This document shows positions 46,178 through 57,901 of a stretch of 64,000 nt of DNA, one piece after another; positions within the stretch are counted from its first letter, which is position 1; every line of letters begins with the position of its first letter. The DNA is from Topomyia yanbarensis. Its lineage: Eukaryota > Arthropoda > Insecta > Diptera > Culicidae. Below the pieces are notes generated by a model. That model saw only the letters and a program-made list of their open reading frames with translations, did not search any database and was not told where the DNA came from. The stretch spans positions 63,385,089-63,449,088 of the forward strand of contig NC_080671.1 of NCBI RefSeq assembly GCF_030247195.1, read 5' to 3'. The translations under genes and the position numbers were made by a program.

Positions 46178-46427
46178 GGTCGGTGTTAAGTCAGACTAGA
46201 CCAAGTTGCAAAACATCAAAAAATGAGTTAATGATAGCACTGGATAAAGAATTTCTTCATCTACATTCCACTTTTACAAGATTTGAAAAATTAAAATATG
46301 AAACAATAAACAAGAATTATGGTAAAAATAATTTTCCAATTATAATGTAAAGGATGCTGCAATTCAAACTTTAAACGCGTTTTTCTCGAAATCAATACAC
46401 TTAGTCCGGTCTGACCTAACACAGACC
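46178..46427. mobile_element. MITE with GGTC.GTGTTAGGTCAGAC ends
   Basis: 250 bp. The left ggtcggtgttaagtcagac is inverted at the right as gtctgacctaacacagacc. The interior is AT-rich and non-coding; the flanking duplication is unclear. Confidence 0.62.
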
Positions 46428-46779
46428 ATTTGCAGCACGCAAATTCTCGGAATCAAAACCCCAGGTTGCTGTACCAAAGAACTGGACTTGTTATGCGCCA
46501 GCTAACTTTTACATACCTTCAACTTACCACATACTCTGGAGCAGCATTCTGAAACAAATAGTAGTGCACAACACTTCTTACGATGCTCGACGCTTTGTTG
46601 ATTTCTATATTTGGCTGATTTAAATACTAACCGTTGCTGTCATCATCTATTTCTGTAAAATTTTCCTAATTCCAGTTCCAACTGACACTAACGATGCAAC
46701 TGAGAAATTCGACAAATAATAGGAATCGGAACAGTGAAATAAATAAAAACAAAAGAAGGTAATCAATTTTATATACTTC

Positions 46780-47566
46780 ATTTTTTTATTTCTCTTTCGT
46801 CCTAAAAGATCGTTTACTAAGGTATGTAGGTTTTTTTCTGCTCCTTACTAGCATTTTCCACAGATTCTCTCTTACATCTGTTCGTTTTAATTGTTTTCTT
46901 CGGGATTTCTACCCTTTCACAATGTAGCATCAGAAGAAAGTTCTTCACAATTTTCAAAGTCTTTGGTTTTATATTTACTCCGATTTACTTTACTCGTATT
47001 AAATTAACTTTTTACACGTTGTTTTTTCATATATAAAACTAGCCTAGTTTTTTTTTGCATGTTTTTTTATTTCTTTTTTCAATTTAACCATTTATATACG
47101 TTTTCGTTTGAATGTATATATATAATTTATTCCTCGCTATAATTATGAACTAGGTTTATTGATTATTTTTCTGTACACCTATTTTTTTACCATTTCAATA
47201 ATTAAATTACAAGTCTTTTTCATTTCAAAAAAGTTTGCCTTCTTGATTTTTTTTACACGCTCTCCATAATGTCACCAGCCTTGATATGAACCTTTCCGCT
47301 CTTCAGAGAAACATTCTTATCATTTTGTGTGTAGTTACGTTTCTAGTATTTCAGTCGACATTCCCCCCAGTAAGGAAAACTTTGAACAAACTTCCCGTCG
47401 GTCCAATCAGGAAACAAAGTGTGTTCAAACAACCTTGATATATGTATACAAAATAAAGATAATCTCTCATTCTCGCATCCCAATCGCAATCGTCCTCCCC
47501 CCCCCCTCTCATTCACTCAGGCCGCTAAACTACGCACGTAATAAAAACAGAACCTTAAAAAATTGA
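46780..47566 (-). other. probable 3' UTR / downstream flank of the kekkon gene
   Basis: After the TAG stop the minus strand becomes very A-rich, with several AATAAA-type signals (read as tttatt on the plus strand near 46790, 47074 and 47157). No transposon signature is visible. The transcript end cannot be fixed from sequence; the extent given is an inference. Confidence 0.45.
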
Positions 47567-49960
47567 CTACACATCAGTACCGCATCCTTCCTGGTAGCCC
47601 TCGTCTGGGGAGTTCCGGCTGTTGGATAATGCACGTTTCAAGGCCGTCACTGGCGGCAGCACCGGTACGCCCCCTTTCTGCCACACACGCAGGGTCTTGG
47701 CATTCATTGGCATACTCCCGGTGCTGCCGTGATGCATCGGCTGTATACTGCTCAGTTTGTTGTGTAGCTGTTCCGCCCCGGGCACAATGGGCAGCCCGTA
47801 ATCGGAAGGATAACCACCTCCGGTTGGCGCAGGGACAGGTCCTCCCACAGCACCTACCACACTGGAACCGTTGCTGCTTCCATTTCCACCGGCGACAGTC
47901 AACGTACCACTGCCACCGAAGTGAGTACGAGGGAACGTTCGACTGAGATAATCCACCGATGACGTTTCGTCGTCCATATTCATCATGTTGTTGTTCGTCC
48001 CGATGATCGGAACCTTATCGGAGTAGGTGGTATAACCTCCGCTGGCAATCGTCGACGTAGGAGTTCGCGTTAACAGCATATCAGTTGTTTGCTCCAGTGC
48101 CGACGTAAGATTGGAGCTGTGCGTTTCCCATAGACCGGAAGGGTACAGTGAATCACAGCCAGCCCGGCTGTACTCACCGCTACCCGGCCGCTCGATAGGA
48201 TCCATCAGTGAGAGCGTGTTCAGCGCGTTGGTTATGTTCGCAGAAAGTGAGGCACTCCCGCTATTTTCCATCAGGCCTTGACCACCGGCCAGATCGTTGA
48301 TGCTGCCGAGCCGTTTCGTATCGTTGATCAAGTCAGGGTTATTCCCAGCGGACGAATGCGTTGGCGACACGAAACAGTTACCGGATGCGATCAAACTGCC
48401 ACCGGCATCGTAATGGGACGTCGAATAAGGCAAATCAGTCAATCGGGGCGGTTTCTGCACCGGATTGGCGAACTTTAGATCGCCGGAGTTTTTTCGATCT
48501 GGAGAATGGACATCATTAATTGGTGTGCTCACCTTGCCATTAACATTACTAGAGGGACTTACGGAGGTTATAACCTCAACCTGGCCAGGTGTTTTCGTCT
48601 CCGTCATCGGTATCCGACGTAGCCGGACCAACAGGAAGAGGATGATCAGCAGTATGAAGAGTATCAGTATTACTAGCGCAGCACTGAGGCCGATTATTTG
48701 TTTGTTTTCAATGGCGAATCCGATGTCCCGCACCACAACGTGCAGGGTGAAATTAGCTTCGGCCGTTCCGGCTCGGTTTTCCACCACGCAGTAGAACTCG
48801 TTGGAGTCCGTCTCCTGGGCATTCGTCAGCACCAGCCGGCTGCGCTTTTCAAAATTGCCCTGCTCGTATACGTACACTCGCTGGTAGGAACTGAACTGCG
48901 AATTGTTGGCCAGTAGTTTTCCGTTCCAGTACCAGTTGACACTGGCTGACGGAACCGCGCTGGTTCTACATTCGATGCTGGCATTTTCTCCGGTGAAAGC
49001 CTGAATATACCTTCGAACTGGAAGCATTTCAGGTTTGCAGGCAAAATCGTCCACGTGAAGTTCTGCGAACGTTTTGCCGATTATTCGTTCCGGGCCTCCG
49101 GCACAAACTGGTGCGATCGGATACGGTATATTGTTGTCAGTTAGCCAAACCTTGGTTGCTCGTAGTCGGCAGTCACATACCCACGGGTTTTCGTGTAGCT
49201 CAACTCCGTGTAGTTTGCTGAGTGTCTCGATTGTTTTAGGCCTTAGTTCCGACAGCTGATTGCCGTTCAGCTTTAGTGAGTGTAACGAACTGAGTCCTTC
49301 GAAAGCCTGTGGTGCGATAGTTTGTATCTCGCAGTACGACAGGTCCAGCTTGGTGAGGCTGGTGACATTACGAAAAGCGTGGGATTCGATTTTTTGGATG
49401 TGATTACGGGCCAGCGTGAGATCTCTTAGCGATGCTATGTACAGGAACGAGGCGGATGGAACTGCCGTGAGCAGATTCAGGGAAAGATCCAGCTCGACCA
49501 GGTTGGTCAGACCTGCAAAAGCTCCGTCATCGATCTGCCCTAGGCGACAATTGCGCAGGTAGAGCTTCTGTAGGTTGAGCAAATTCGCACGACTGAAGGT
49601 CTCCTTCGGCAGTATCTGTAGGTTGTTGCCGGACATGTCCAGCACTTGCGTGGAGTAGTCTATGTGCTCCGGGATTATAATCAACTGTTTGTCGATGCAT
49701 TCAACCGCCTGTTTTCCCCCCTTCCACTTGCACTGACATGCCGCGGGGCAGCTTCGCTCGGCATCTGTCCGTACGATGCACACAGTCAGGAGAATCGATA
49801 CCACCAGTAAACTAGCCGAAATGACGGACGAAATAGAGGCGGCTGTTTTCGATCGATGACTATGCGTTTTAGTTCTACTGCTACTAACAACATCGCCCAA
49901 TGATGAGGCCGATGTCTCGGATGTCATTGTTGTTGTGCTGCGTTGTTGACCGGTCGTCAT
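47567..49960 (-). CDS. kek5: kekkon-family LRR-Ig single-pass transmembrane receptor (best guess Kek5-like)
   Basis: Intact 797-codon frame ending in TAG. Seen: a long polar N-terminus, then a hydrophobic signal/anchor segment at about residues 43-63; an LRRNT cysteine cluster (C71, C75, C77, C88); six to seven leucine-rich repeats at about 105-255; an LRRCT starting NPWVCDC at about 258-308; one Ig domain at about 313-409 with C331 and C391 and a W343/W345 core; a transmembrane helix at about 423-445; then a 350-residue Ser/Gly/Pro-rich tail ending GTDV, a class I PDZ ligand. This architecture defines the Drosophila Kekkon family, whose members modulate EGFR, BMP or neurotrophin-type signalling at the plasma membrane; kek5 is a BMP modulator. 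Family assignment is strong. The paralogue is a guess from the tail and LRRCT/Ig sequence, and kek2 or kek6 are alternatives. The first ATG has A at -3; M12 is another possible start. The CDS has no intron. Confidence 0.93.
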   Translation of the reverse strand: MTTGQQRSTTTMTSETSASSLGDVVSSSRTKTHSHRSKTAASISSVISASLLVVSILLTVCIVRTDAERSCPAACQCKWKGGKQAVECIDKQLIIIPEHIDYSTQVLDMSGNNLQILPKETFSRANLLNLQKLYLRNCRLGQIDDGAFAGLTNLVELDLSLNLLTAVPSASFLYIASLRDLTLARNHIQKIESHAFRNVTSLTKLDLSYCEIQTIAPQAFEGLSSLHSLKLNGNQLSELRPKTIETLSKLHGVELHENPWVCDCRLRATKVWLTDNNIPYPIAPVCAGGPERIIGKTFAELHVDDFACKPEMLPVRRYIQAFTGENASIECRTSAVPSASVNWYWNGKLLANNSQFSSYQRVYVYEQGNFEKRSRLVLTNAQETDSNEFYCVVENRAGTAEANFTLHVVVRDIGFAIENKQIIGLSAALVILILFILLIILFLLVRLRRIPMTETKTPGQVEVITSVSPSSNVNGKVSTPINDVHSPDRKNSGDLKFANPVQKPPRLTDLPYSTSHYDAGGSLIASGNCFVSPTHSSAGNNPDLINDTKRLGSINDLAGGQGLMENSGSASLSANITNALNTLSLMDPIERPGSGEYSRAGCDSLYPSGLWETHSSNLTSALEQTTDMLLTRTPTSTIASGGYTTYSDKVPIIGTNNNMMNMDDETSSVDYLSRTFPRTHFGGSGTLTVAGGNGSSNGSSVVGAVGGPVPAPTGGGYPSDYGLPIVPGAEQLHNKLSSIQPMHHGSTGSMPMNAKTLRVWQKGGVPVLPPVTALKRALSNSRNSPDEGYQEGCGTDV

Positions 49961-51950
49961 GATAAAGATTTTTCGCTTACCGAGATGGGTGAAGATAAAG
50001 CGATTTCCAATACTTAATACGCTATGCTTCTCTAGTTTCGTTGACTGACGAGGAGTAGTGGTGACATGCGAGGTTATTGGGGATATGCGTTTGGGATGAA
50101 CCCAAAAAACGAGATACCGTCTTCTCTATTTGCGGTAAAGTGTATACCGGTATTCACTCCCACCCGTACTGACCGTGTGCTGGTACACAATTTGCTATCA
50201 TCAATCTCGATTCTCGGGTTGTGGGCTGCCATATGAGGCTCTCTGTTTCAGCACAGCAAAAGCGTTCGCATTCGTTGTGTGTTGTTATGCTGCCGATGGT
50301 TCGCTTTCGTTATCGTGGTTATCCAAAGGAATTAGATGAGTTCCGTTTTCCCTCGTGTTGCTCGTCCCGATGTTGGACAGCATAGAACCGTATCGTTGGG
50401 TATGATGCTGACGATGTTTTATGTACCGAGGGTACGATCTAGATTATCAGTTAGGAGCTGGATAATTGTGCTGTTTGTGTAGTCGTCTTCTTCGCGTTAT
50501 ATTGTGCAGCACCGAGTTTTACAAATTATTAAGCATATTACCACAGGGATTATACAATTTTCGCCTGTGATCTGCTATCGTTTCATATACTTTCCACCAT
50601 AGTCACTATACTTGAAATGTATGTTTGCTTTGTATGGAGCTGTAACACTGTGTAAGAGCCGTAGTCTATGTCTTTATTTATATCCCCAGAAGCTTCCACT
50701 TAATCCGCGCAACCTCTTTAATCGCACTTAATCCTGGGAGAATGCTTTCTATGCTGTATGTACGTCTTTACACTATCACACCATTTCAACTTTTTTTTCC
50801 TTCGTTATTTGCCCTCGTTACTGGGTTGGTTTTTCTTTCATCCGAACATCGTTTGGGTGCACACTAACAAACACATGAGAGGGCGTATCTCGATCCTTCC
50901 TTTCTAATGATCTTAAAAGTGATTTTCGCCTTACGTTCTCATTTGCATACATTTATTTTATCTCACCCGCGCAAAGTCAGTGGACTATTCCAACTCACTT
51001 AATTGATTTTCCACGGAAACACTACTTTCTCCGGTATTTCTTGCTGCGACTCCTCCGTTTTAACCCGATTCATGGGAGGAATATTAACTAGAATTATGAT
51101 TATCACAATACTATTTATAATGCTTCGCTGGAAACACGCCGCATGCCGATAACTGCCGCCGTGCTGCGATAATCGTTGCCGTGTTCCGTAGTTTCACCTT
51201 CGGCACGTGCACTCGCATCAGATCCCGACAGAAATTATTCACCGAAAGTGTAATGCAAAGCGAGGCGGAAAATCATAAAAAATCAATTTTGTACATAAAT
51301 CAATTTTTCGTTCACTGGTAATAAATCCAATTTAATCCTTGTTATGGGCTTTATACGAAAATTTATTACGTAATACGTTTGGAATGCGACCGGAGTCCGA
51401 GGTCCTGACGCACACTGTTTAATGGCCGGTCACGGCGATCACTGTCGTTGGGGGGCGTATATTTGCGTGTGAATTATCGGCCAAGGCAATAGGCCAAACG
51501 AGGAAAAACTTTTATTCGGAAATTGAATATTTCGTAATCCTTTTTTTGTGACCGAATCCGACTCTCATATCTCCCACTTCGATGTTCAGCTGCGATTGTC
51601 TGATGCACACTGTGTAGCACTATTTCTATCTCTTATTTCAATTCTCGCTGCAGCCGAATGTTTACATCAGTCCGTTTGTGAATCCTTGCGGCCGCCGAAT
51701 ACAGAACGGCACTTCTAACCACTTTTCCTCTCACACGGTCAATTAAGGGGAAAACACTTAATCTCGAGCGGTTTGCTTTCTCACAGCTTCCGTTCCGAAA
51801 TTGGCTTTTGAAATCTCAACTCACTACTCGAAGCCGATAATTATGAACTTCCGCTCATCAGTACACGAGGCCCGCCGAAACTCGAGGGCATTCCCACTTT
51901 ATACGTCGTTCACTATCCAACATTTCTTCGGTTTTCGCTATACGCGTTCC
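49961..51950 (-). promoter_or_regulatory. probable 5' UTR and promoter region of the kekkon gene
   Basis: About 2 kb of unique-looking, less AT-rich DNA upstream of the start codon, without recognised repeats. Minus-strand TATA-like strings occur at about 51898-51903 and 51112-51120, but no convincing TATA-plus-initiator pair can be picked. A strong splice-donor-like CTCG/GTAAGCG lies about 20 nt upstream of the first ATG (GT at 49980-49979). Transcription start and any 5' UTR intron are not resolvable without RNA data. Confidence 0.35.
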
Positions 51951-53767
51951 TACCAGCGCGATTGATTTTTTCTCTCCGCACCACTCATGACGGCTGCGTC
52001 CCTAAGTCTGTTTCTACTGTTTTTTTTTTGGGCTAATATTTGCCCTCATCCGGTGAGGCACTGCGATGCTCAACACTGCACGCCAATTTACTTCCTACCC
52101 TTTGGCGAGAAACAATTTTTTTTCGCTGGTTAAAAATTACTTCCTCCAGTTATTAGGCTTCTGCTGTGTACACACACAATTTTCTTTGATGCCTTCTAAC
52201 CAATCACCATTCGGGATAAAAACACCACGCACGGGTCGCTCGGCACGTCCGCAGCGCACGATAAACAAGCATTGACTGAATCTTTGCGAGTAGGTACAAC
52301 ATACGAGCCTTGCGTACTGCTGCAAACAGGGCACCGTAGCAGAGAACGAGAGAAGAAAACCGCTCACAGTAAGAGCCTCGATGCCACTATTATTGATTTG
52401 CTGCCTTCGCCGCTGTCATAAAAAGCGTATATCCTCAATTATCTCACCATGCTTCCGAACTTCCCTCTCTTTCTCTTTATCACTTCTCTGCCCGAGAGAA
52501 ACTCGCTCTCATTGCTACAGGGTGTTTCTACTGTCATACACTTGTCGGAGTTCACCCGAAACCAACACATTCGCAACCGACTCGTGCCAATCATGCGCAT
52601 CGTGCATTCGGAACAAGTAGGCCTCCCTGCTGCTCGTTAGTCCTGTACTCCCAAGCGCTGCTGTCATGTTTATGCTATGCCGTACAGGATTTGTCGGACT
52701 AGCCAATAGCTCTCAGCTAATCCGAACATCTATCGTGTTTTTCGCTACTGATACCATTTGCAGTATTTTCCTTGCATAAACTAAGTACGGCTTTCAATTC
52801 AATTCCTTCCACTCGTCATAATTGCCATTCTGCTGTCGAACCGTCATTTTGTGCTGATTCAACACGCAAAACCGAATCAAAACAGGACGTAGCGGATCGT
52901 GAAAAAGGAACCAGCAGACCTGAAACTCACCGCAACCTTTTCACAGATTCGCATTATGAAATCCTCACTTCTCGTCAGTGGTCCCGTCCACATCGCACCG
53001 GGGTTGTTCCGCCACCGAAGTATAACCGGCCGAGTAGGAAGCCTTTTAGCGGTGGCATTAGGTGAAAGAATCAGCCATCCCCAACTGGGGAGTCACGCAC
53101 AAAAAAAACAGAATTCTTTACGATTTGGGAGCTCTTCTCTTGTACACAAAAAAAAGGAAACCCGGAGCGAATCGGACTAAATTTCTGCTTTTGTCAAGGA
53201 GCGACCGGCCCAACCAACGTAGATCGATGATGGGTCTGTGCCGGCTTGAACCGTAAACAACGTAAAGAAGATGAAATGGGGGTGGGGGGGGGGGGGGGGG
53301 AATTGGTTTTAGTTTAACCAATTTGAGGTGAAACTAGCTCGTTACACCTAATTTCGCAGCAGCCTTAGGGAGCCGCCGCTGATGGCTGGTGGATGAACAG
53401 AGCAGTGATGTTTGCCGGATCGGTTCGGTGGTGGCAGCAGTTAGTCAGTGGTCGAAGAGCCTAAGCCCCACAGGGCGATACAATTTAAGCGTAGCGATAG
53501 ACTGACTGCTACGGGTGAGGCAGCTCGTGATCAGTCGGGTGTAGCAGGTGTCTTGCGGGCTCGGGAGAACTATAGGGAAGCGTAATCAGATCGCGACGCT
53601 ATGCTTGTCGGAGCGTAGAAATGAGCCATTCGATGATGCATTCTCGGCCGGCTTGAGACGATTGGCAATGCAGTTGTTTTGTGAAAGGAAATAACGAAAT
53701 TGGTTTGAATGATAGTTTATGATTCGGTTCATTCTAATATAACATGCGTTACAAGTCCATAAAATCA
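51951..53767. other. unique-looking intergenic DNA, no gene supported
   Basis: Mixed-composition sequence with only short frames and no recognisable protein domain or element ends. It includes a 17-G homopolymer at 53284-53300. It may contain distal promoter sequence of the kekkon gene. Confidence 0.4.
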
Positions 53768-53903
53768 TTAACCCTTAAAGGCGCAATGTTGTTTTAAAAC
53801 AACATTGCGAAAATCATCTTAAAATTATCATAGTCACGTATTAAAGCTGTGAGACAATTTTCAGAAAATTCGAAAAAAATTGGTTTGCGCCTTTAAGGGT
53901 TAA
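53768..53903. mobile_element. TTAA palindromic MITE with internal 28-bp perfect palindrome
   Basis: 136 bp with ends TTAACCCTTAAAGGCGCAA and its inverse, target-like TTAA on both sides. Just inside the left end, 53782-53809 is a perfect 28-bp palindrome centred on TTTTAAAA. piggyBac-type mobilisation is inferred from TTAA. Confidence 0.7.
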
Positions 53904-54455
53904 CCCGTTCCCGCTTGTGGTGTTTGTACAGCGCCATAACTTTAAACGGTTTTAACTTCTGGTTTCTACAAGAATTGTTTACAAAAACTAGTAAGCTTGG
54001 GAACTGGGGCTATCATATTTTATTTGGACACTCATGATTGATAGTATTATCAGCAGAACTGAAGTTATAGTAATTAAATTGATTTGATTTCGTTGAAGCA
54101 GTGCTGTCAAGGATAGTACCATTAATGAAGTTTTGATATAACTTCGTTATCTTGCAATATTATTGAAAACTGATAAAGGCTATCAATTTAGACTGACTTC
54201 GATTATCTTCCCCATGCAATTCGAGTATTTTAAATCTTCTAGCAGCATTGTATTGAGTACTGGAATGCAAAAATTGAACAGCTTGTAACACTGTGAAAGA
54301 AGCACATATCTTGATCAAAACGGGTTTTTTGTGTTTTCTGACCAAACAGCTCTAAAGAAAAATAGTTTTGGAACCCTATATTCGATAGAATAATGTTGGT
54401 CAAGAAAGGGGTTTGTACACATGTATGAAAGTTGAGGAAAAAACTTCGACTTATC

Positions 54456-56345
54456 CTAAAAAGTAGGGTTCGTCGCGGGTGCGGTAATTACCGCAACCGC
54501 GCGGTATTTGCCGCACCCGCACCGCAAAATCTGCGGTGCGGTAAGACACTTTTTCCCGCAGATGCGGTGCGGGAAAGAGCTTTTACCGCGCGGTTTTACC
54601 GCAACCGCACCGCAAAAAAAATATTGATAAAGTGATAATTTTGGTTATTCTAAATTGATAAACAGACTGCTATTACGAAAGAAAATCTAGCTGTGTCCGA
54701 AATATTTTGACGCTATTATTTTTATGACATATTTTGGACACTAGTTTTTTTATACTTCTAAGTAAAACTTCACAAACTAACCATTTCAAACACATAAAAT
54801 GCAAGATCCAAATAGAGCCTAAATTATTAGATCTTCTAAAAATAATAAATTTGTACTCTTATATCCAATTTAAAAGTGCATAACTTCTGTTTGAAATCGT
54901 ATCAATTTTTCAACTGTGAATTTTGGTTAATTAAAAGGACTTAGAGATGAACTAATTATGCTGGGACTTAAACACGACCCAAAGAATAGAATTATCTTCA
55001 TCACACCAAACGAATTTGGAGTAATTGGCAGTAAAGGATACAAATGTATGAAAGCGTCCAAAATAAGTAGGGGTCCAAATTATGATGATTATTATATCAT
55101 ACGTTCATCAACATCGTATTTCTATCTTCTTTGATTGCTGTGTAAATTCAATGTGAATTTTTCTGCAGTCAATTTTATTGGACTCTTTCTCAAAAAGTAT
55201 GCTACATAACTTTTTTTCGCGTACTTCCATCCAAATTTACGATATTTTTCTACCAAATTAAGTCCTAATATTTTTCAGTTAACCCTCCAGCACTCGCGCG
55301 AATGGTTCCCGAATGAGCAGCCGCTGGTGCTGAAAGAAGATTTCGCTAGAGTTTCGGAAGGTGTTTCACAAAATACAACGGCGCGTGTGCTGGAGGGTTA
55401 AGACTATTTTGTAGCTTTTTTAAAACTATTTTTGCCAATTACCACATCGTTTGACTCCCGTCCACTTTAATTGAAGTTTTTGCCATTGGCTCTTTGGGAA
55501 AATATTAGAGGAAAATACATTAAATGCTAGGACTTTCGAACTAGCCTTTAGAAAATTACCATTCATACATTTTTAAAGGGAGCAATCTTAGTTTCTGAAT
55601 GAGAATACATATGTTTCTTGAAAAATGCGGAAGTTAGAGTTTTGGGATATTTTGTCCATAAAACCTCCTATTTTTAATAACATTTTTGCTGTATGTTACA
55701 AATCTTTTTGCAGTTTTTCTAATGTTCAATAATTCTGTACCGGTTGAGACCGGACTCCTGATTAGATGTAATGAATAGAGCTTTTTTTTAAATATAGCGT
55801 TGTTCTTATTGATGAAATACAATATGTTTTTATTTCACTGTATTGGAATATATGCGCTACTATATAGAAGTACTGGTATTTCGACTTTTATTTTTTGTTG
55901 TTGAAATTCCTCCTGGTTTTTACTACGTAAATGCGAAAATCATTCATTTTATTTTCATATGACAAAAACATTGAAAATATGACAATTTAAAGAAAAAAGT
56001 ACTTCAACATGGAACAACATTCCATTCAATTAACTGAAGGGTTGCTAAAATAAAAGTTTTCCTATTACTGCAGTAGAACGTTTTTGAATGTATAATGTTT
56101 GCCTCTTAAAGTTAAATTTCGTGTAAATAAGGATAACATTTTATTATATATACATTATACAAATGAATAACACAATTTTTAAAAATATAAAAATTTTACC
56201 GCATTTACCGCATTACCGCGCGGTGCGGTGCGGTAACTCAAGTGCGGTTGCGGTAAGCGGTGCGGTTTTATTATTTTCTTGCGGTTGCGGTGCGGACAAT
56301 CCATTTACCGCCCACATCCGCACCGCGACGAACCCTACTAAAAAG
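54456..56345. mobile_element. hAT-like non-autonomous element 2 (same family, opposite orientation) with 8-bp TSD
   Basis: The element spans 54464-56337 (1874 bp) with TAGGGTTCGTCGCGG termini and an exact ctaaaaag duplication at 54456-54463 and 56338-56345; the duplication fits the hAT preference nTnnnnAn. The GCGGT-rich subterminal zones and the AT-rich core (for example the segment around 54920-55020) match element 1 in reverse. A 123-bp TTAA palindrome (55279-55401) is nested inside. No transposase frame is present. Confidence 0.85.
55279..55401. mobile_element. TTAA-flanked palindromic MITE nested in hAT-like element 2
   Basis: 123 bp from TTAACCCTCCAGCACTCGCG to the inverted match ending GGAGGGTTAA. 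TTAA target sites with CCC-type starts suggest mobilisation by a piggyBac-type transposase (inference). Same family as 28863-28983. Confidence 0.7.
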
Positions 56346-56507
56346 TCTCATGGATGACATTAGAAAATGTTTTATCAAATAGATGTCAAGTAGCTAGTGG
56401 ACCGACTCTGCTGCTATCTATACGCTAAATTCAAAGATGATACACAATTTGTACTGTGGAAACGATTAGTCGGCATTGATGGATTACAGGCACGTAGCTA
56501 GAGGGGC

Positions 56508-56518
56508 GGGGGGGGGGG
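56508..56518 (+). repeat. G-rich tract (11 G) in 'cacgtagctagaggggc' context
   Basis: A homopolymer run beside 'ggcacgtagctagagg' and 'agcccctcccg', which look like the end of a dispersed element. No partner end defined. Confidence 0.5.
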
Positions 56519-57269
56519 CTAGGGGGCTAAAGCCCCTCCCGAAATGCTTTGAAAATAAATTATAAAAACATTATTATCAGCGACTTTAGCTTGTAGCTTG
56601 TTTTGTTTGAGATAAAGTTAGAAGATTGCTATTTCCAACAACCAAAATCAATGGTCACGAAATTCAGTGTGGTTTATGCTTCTGTCCCAGCCGGTGTGAA
56701 GCGAACGACAAATAAAGTTACTTTTATATTGTGTTCCTTGTCTGAAGAACATAGGAAAATTCTATTATACTATGCCCTAGTAGTCTGTCGAGATGAGTGA
56801 TTCGCAGAAGCACGAAGTGGTGCACCGGCCAAATACTGTGGTTAGTGGTGATTCGCATAAGACCGAGTATTTGTGATGAGGAACATTTTCTGAAGGTTAC
56901 GATAGCCACCTTATTGAGTTCTACCACCTCAGGTATTCTGCGCTCATAGCGTTCAACAAATTGGGTCAGGCGAAATAATTGATTTTGAATGATTTAAAGC
57001 CATTAAATTTTAATGGTTGTGTGTGACAATGCTGTAATTAAGATCTTCATATAAATGGACGGTAAGAGAATCAATATTTGGTTACAATATCGGATACCGC
57101 TTACTTGCAGATGCATATCACATATGAGAGAAATGCAGTACAAAACATAATGCGATAGTACAAGTACAAATAGTATTCTATGCACATATCAAAGGCAAAC
57201 TAGAGCGTTCCAGTTCTGTAAAAAAACGTCACATTACGATTTATTTACCGCTGAACACAAACAATTACC

Positions 57270-57475
57270 AAATATGTGGCACATGTTCAGGTAATATTGA
57301 CATCGGCAAAAGCTGCGTCAATATCTCAAAATCTACAGCCAGCACAACTATTGAGGAATTTCACAACCATAAAGGCAACAAGCAAGCATGTTTGCGAACA
57401 TAAAGGCAGCAACCACGATTATGACACGGAAGTGTTCAATAGCGAGATAGATATGAACGACCCCCTATACTCAGT
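57270..57475 (+). pseudogene. possible half-LINE ORF1 C-terminal fragment (plus strand)
   Basis: The frame HVQVILTSAKAAS... followed by a Lys/His then Asp/Asn-rich stretch resembles the copy A region VQSILTTAKTASS and its acidic tail. Short, low-complexity match. Confidence 0.45.
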
Positions 57476-57873
57476 TAGTGAGAAAAAAATATTTTCCTGT
57501 TTCGTAAACAGGTATCTACGTGCAATGGTTAAGAGCTTGTGTGAGATCTGTTGGACAACCAGTAAAACTCATTTTATTATATTTATTGTTGGAAATAGAT
57601 ATAACTAGATAACAGAACCACTGCTTCGATTGGCTAAAGCATTGAACCGAGTTCACTTATGAATTATTTAAAAAATAGTAGAAGAAATTTAATGAACGAC
57701 TGAGTACTAAAACTCTCCAAAAGTAAAGGCATCATCGCAAGTGATTGTCGCGTTTAACAAAACTCAGATCAATACTCAATGTAATACTCGATATTGGCAA
57801 CTCTATTTTATATTTAAATGACAAGTTTTTGAATTTTACCCAAATTTGAATTACTGTATTAGGTCTGTGCACT

Positions 57874-57901
57874 CTGTATTCTTAGTATACTAAGAATACA
57901 G
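57874..57901. repeat. 28-bp perfect palindrome without loop
   Basis: Fourteen bases (ctgtattcttagta) are immediately followed by their exact complement. Embedded in AT-rich DNA with further 'gtata' words to its right. Confidence 0.85.

Noticed and set aside
47563..49259. Plus-strand frames opposite the kekkon CDS
   Set aside because: Antisense shadows of a well-supported receptor gene.
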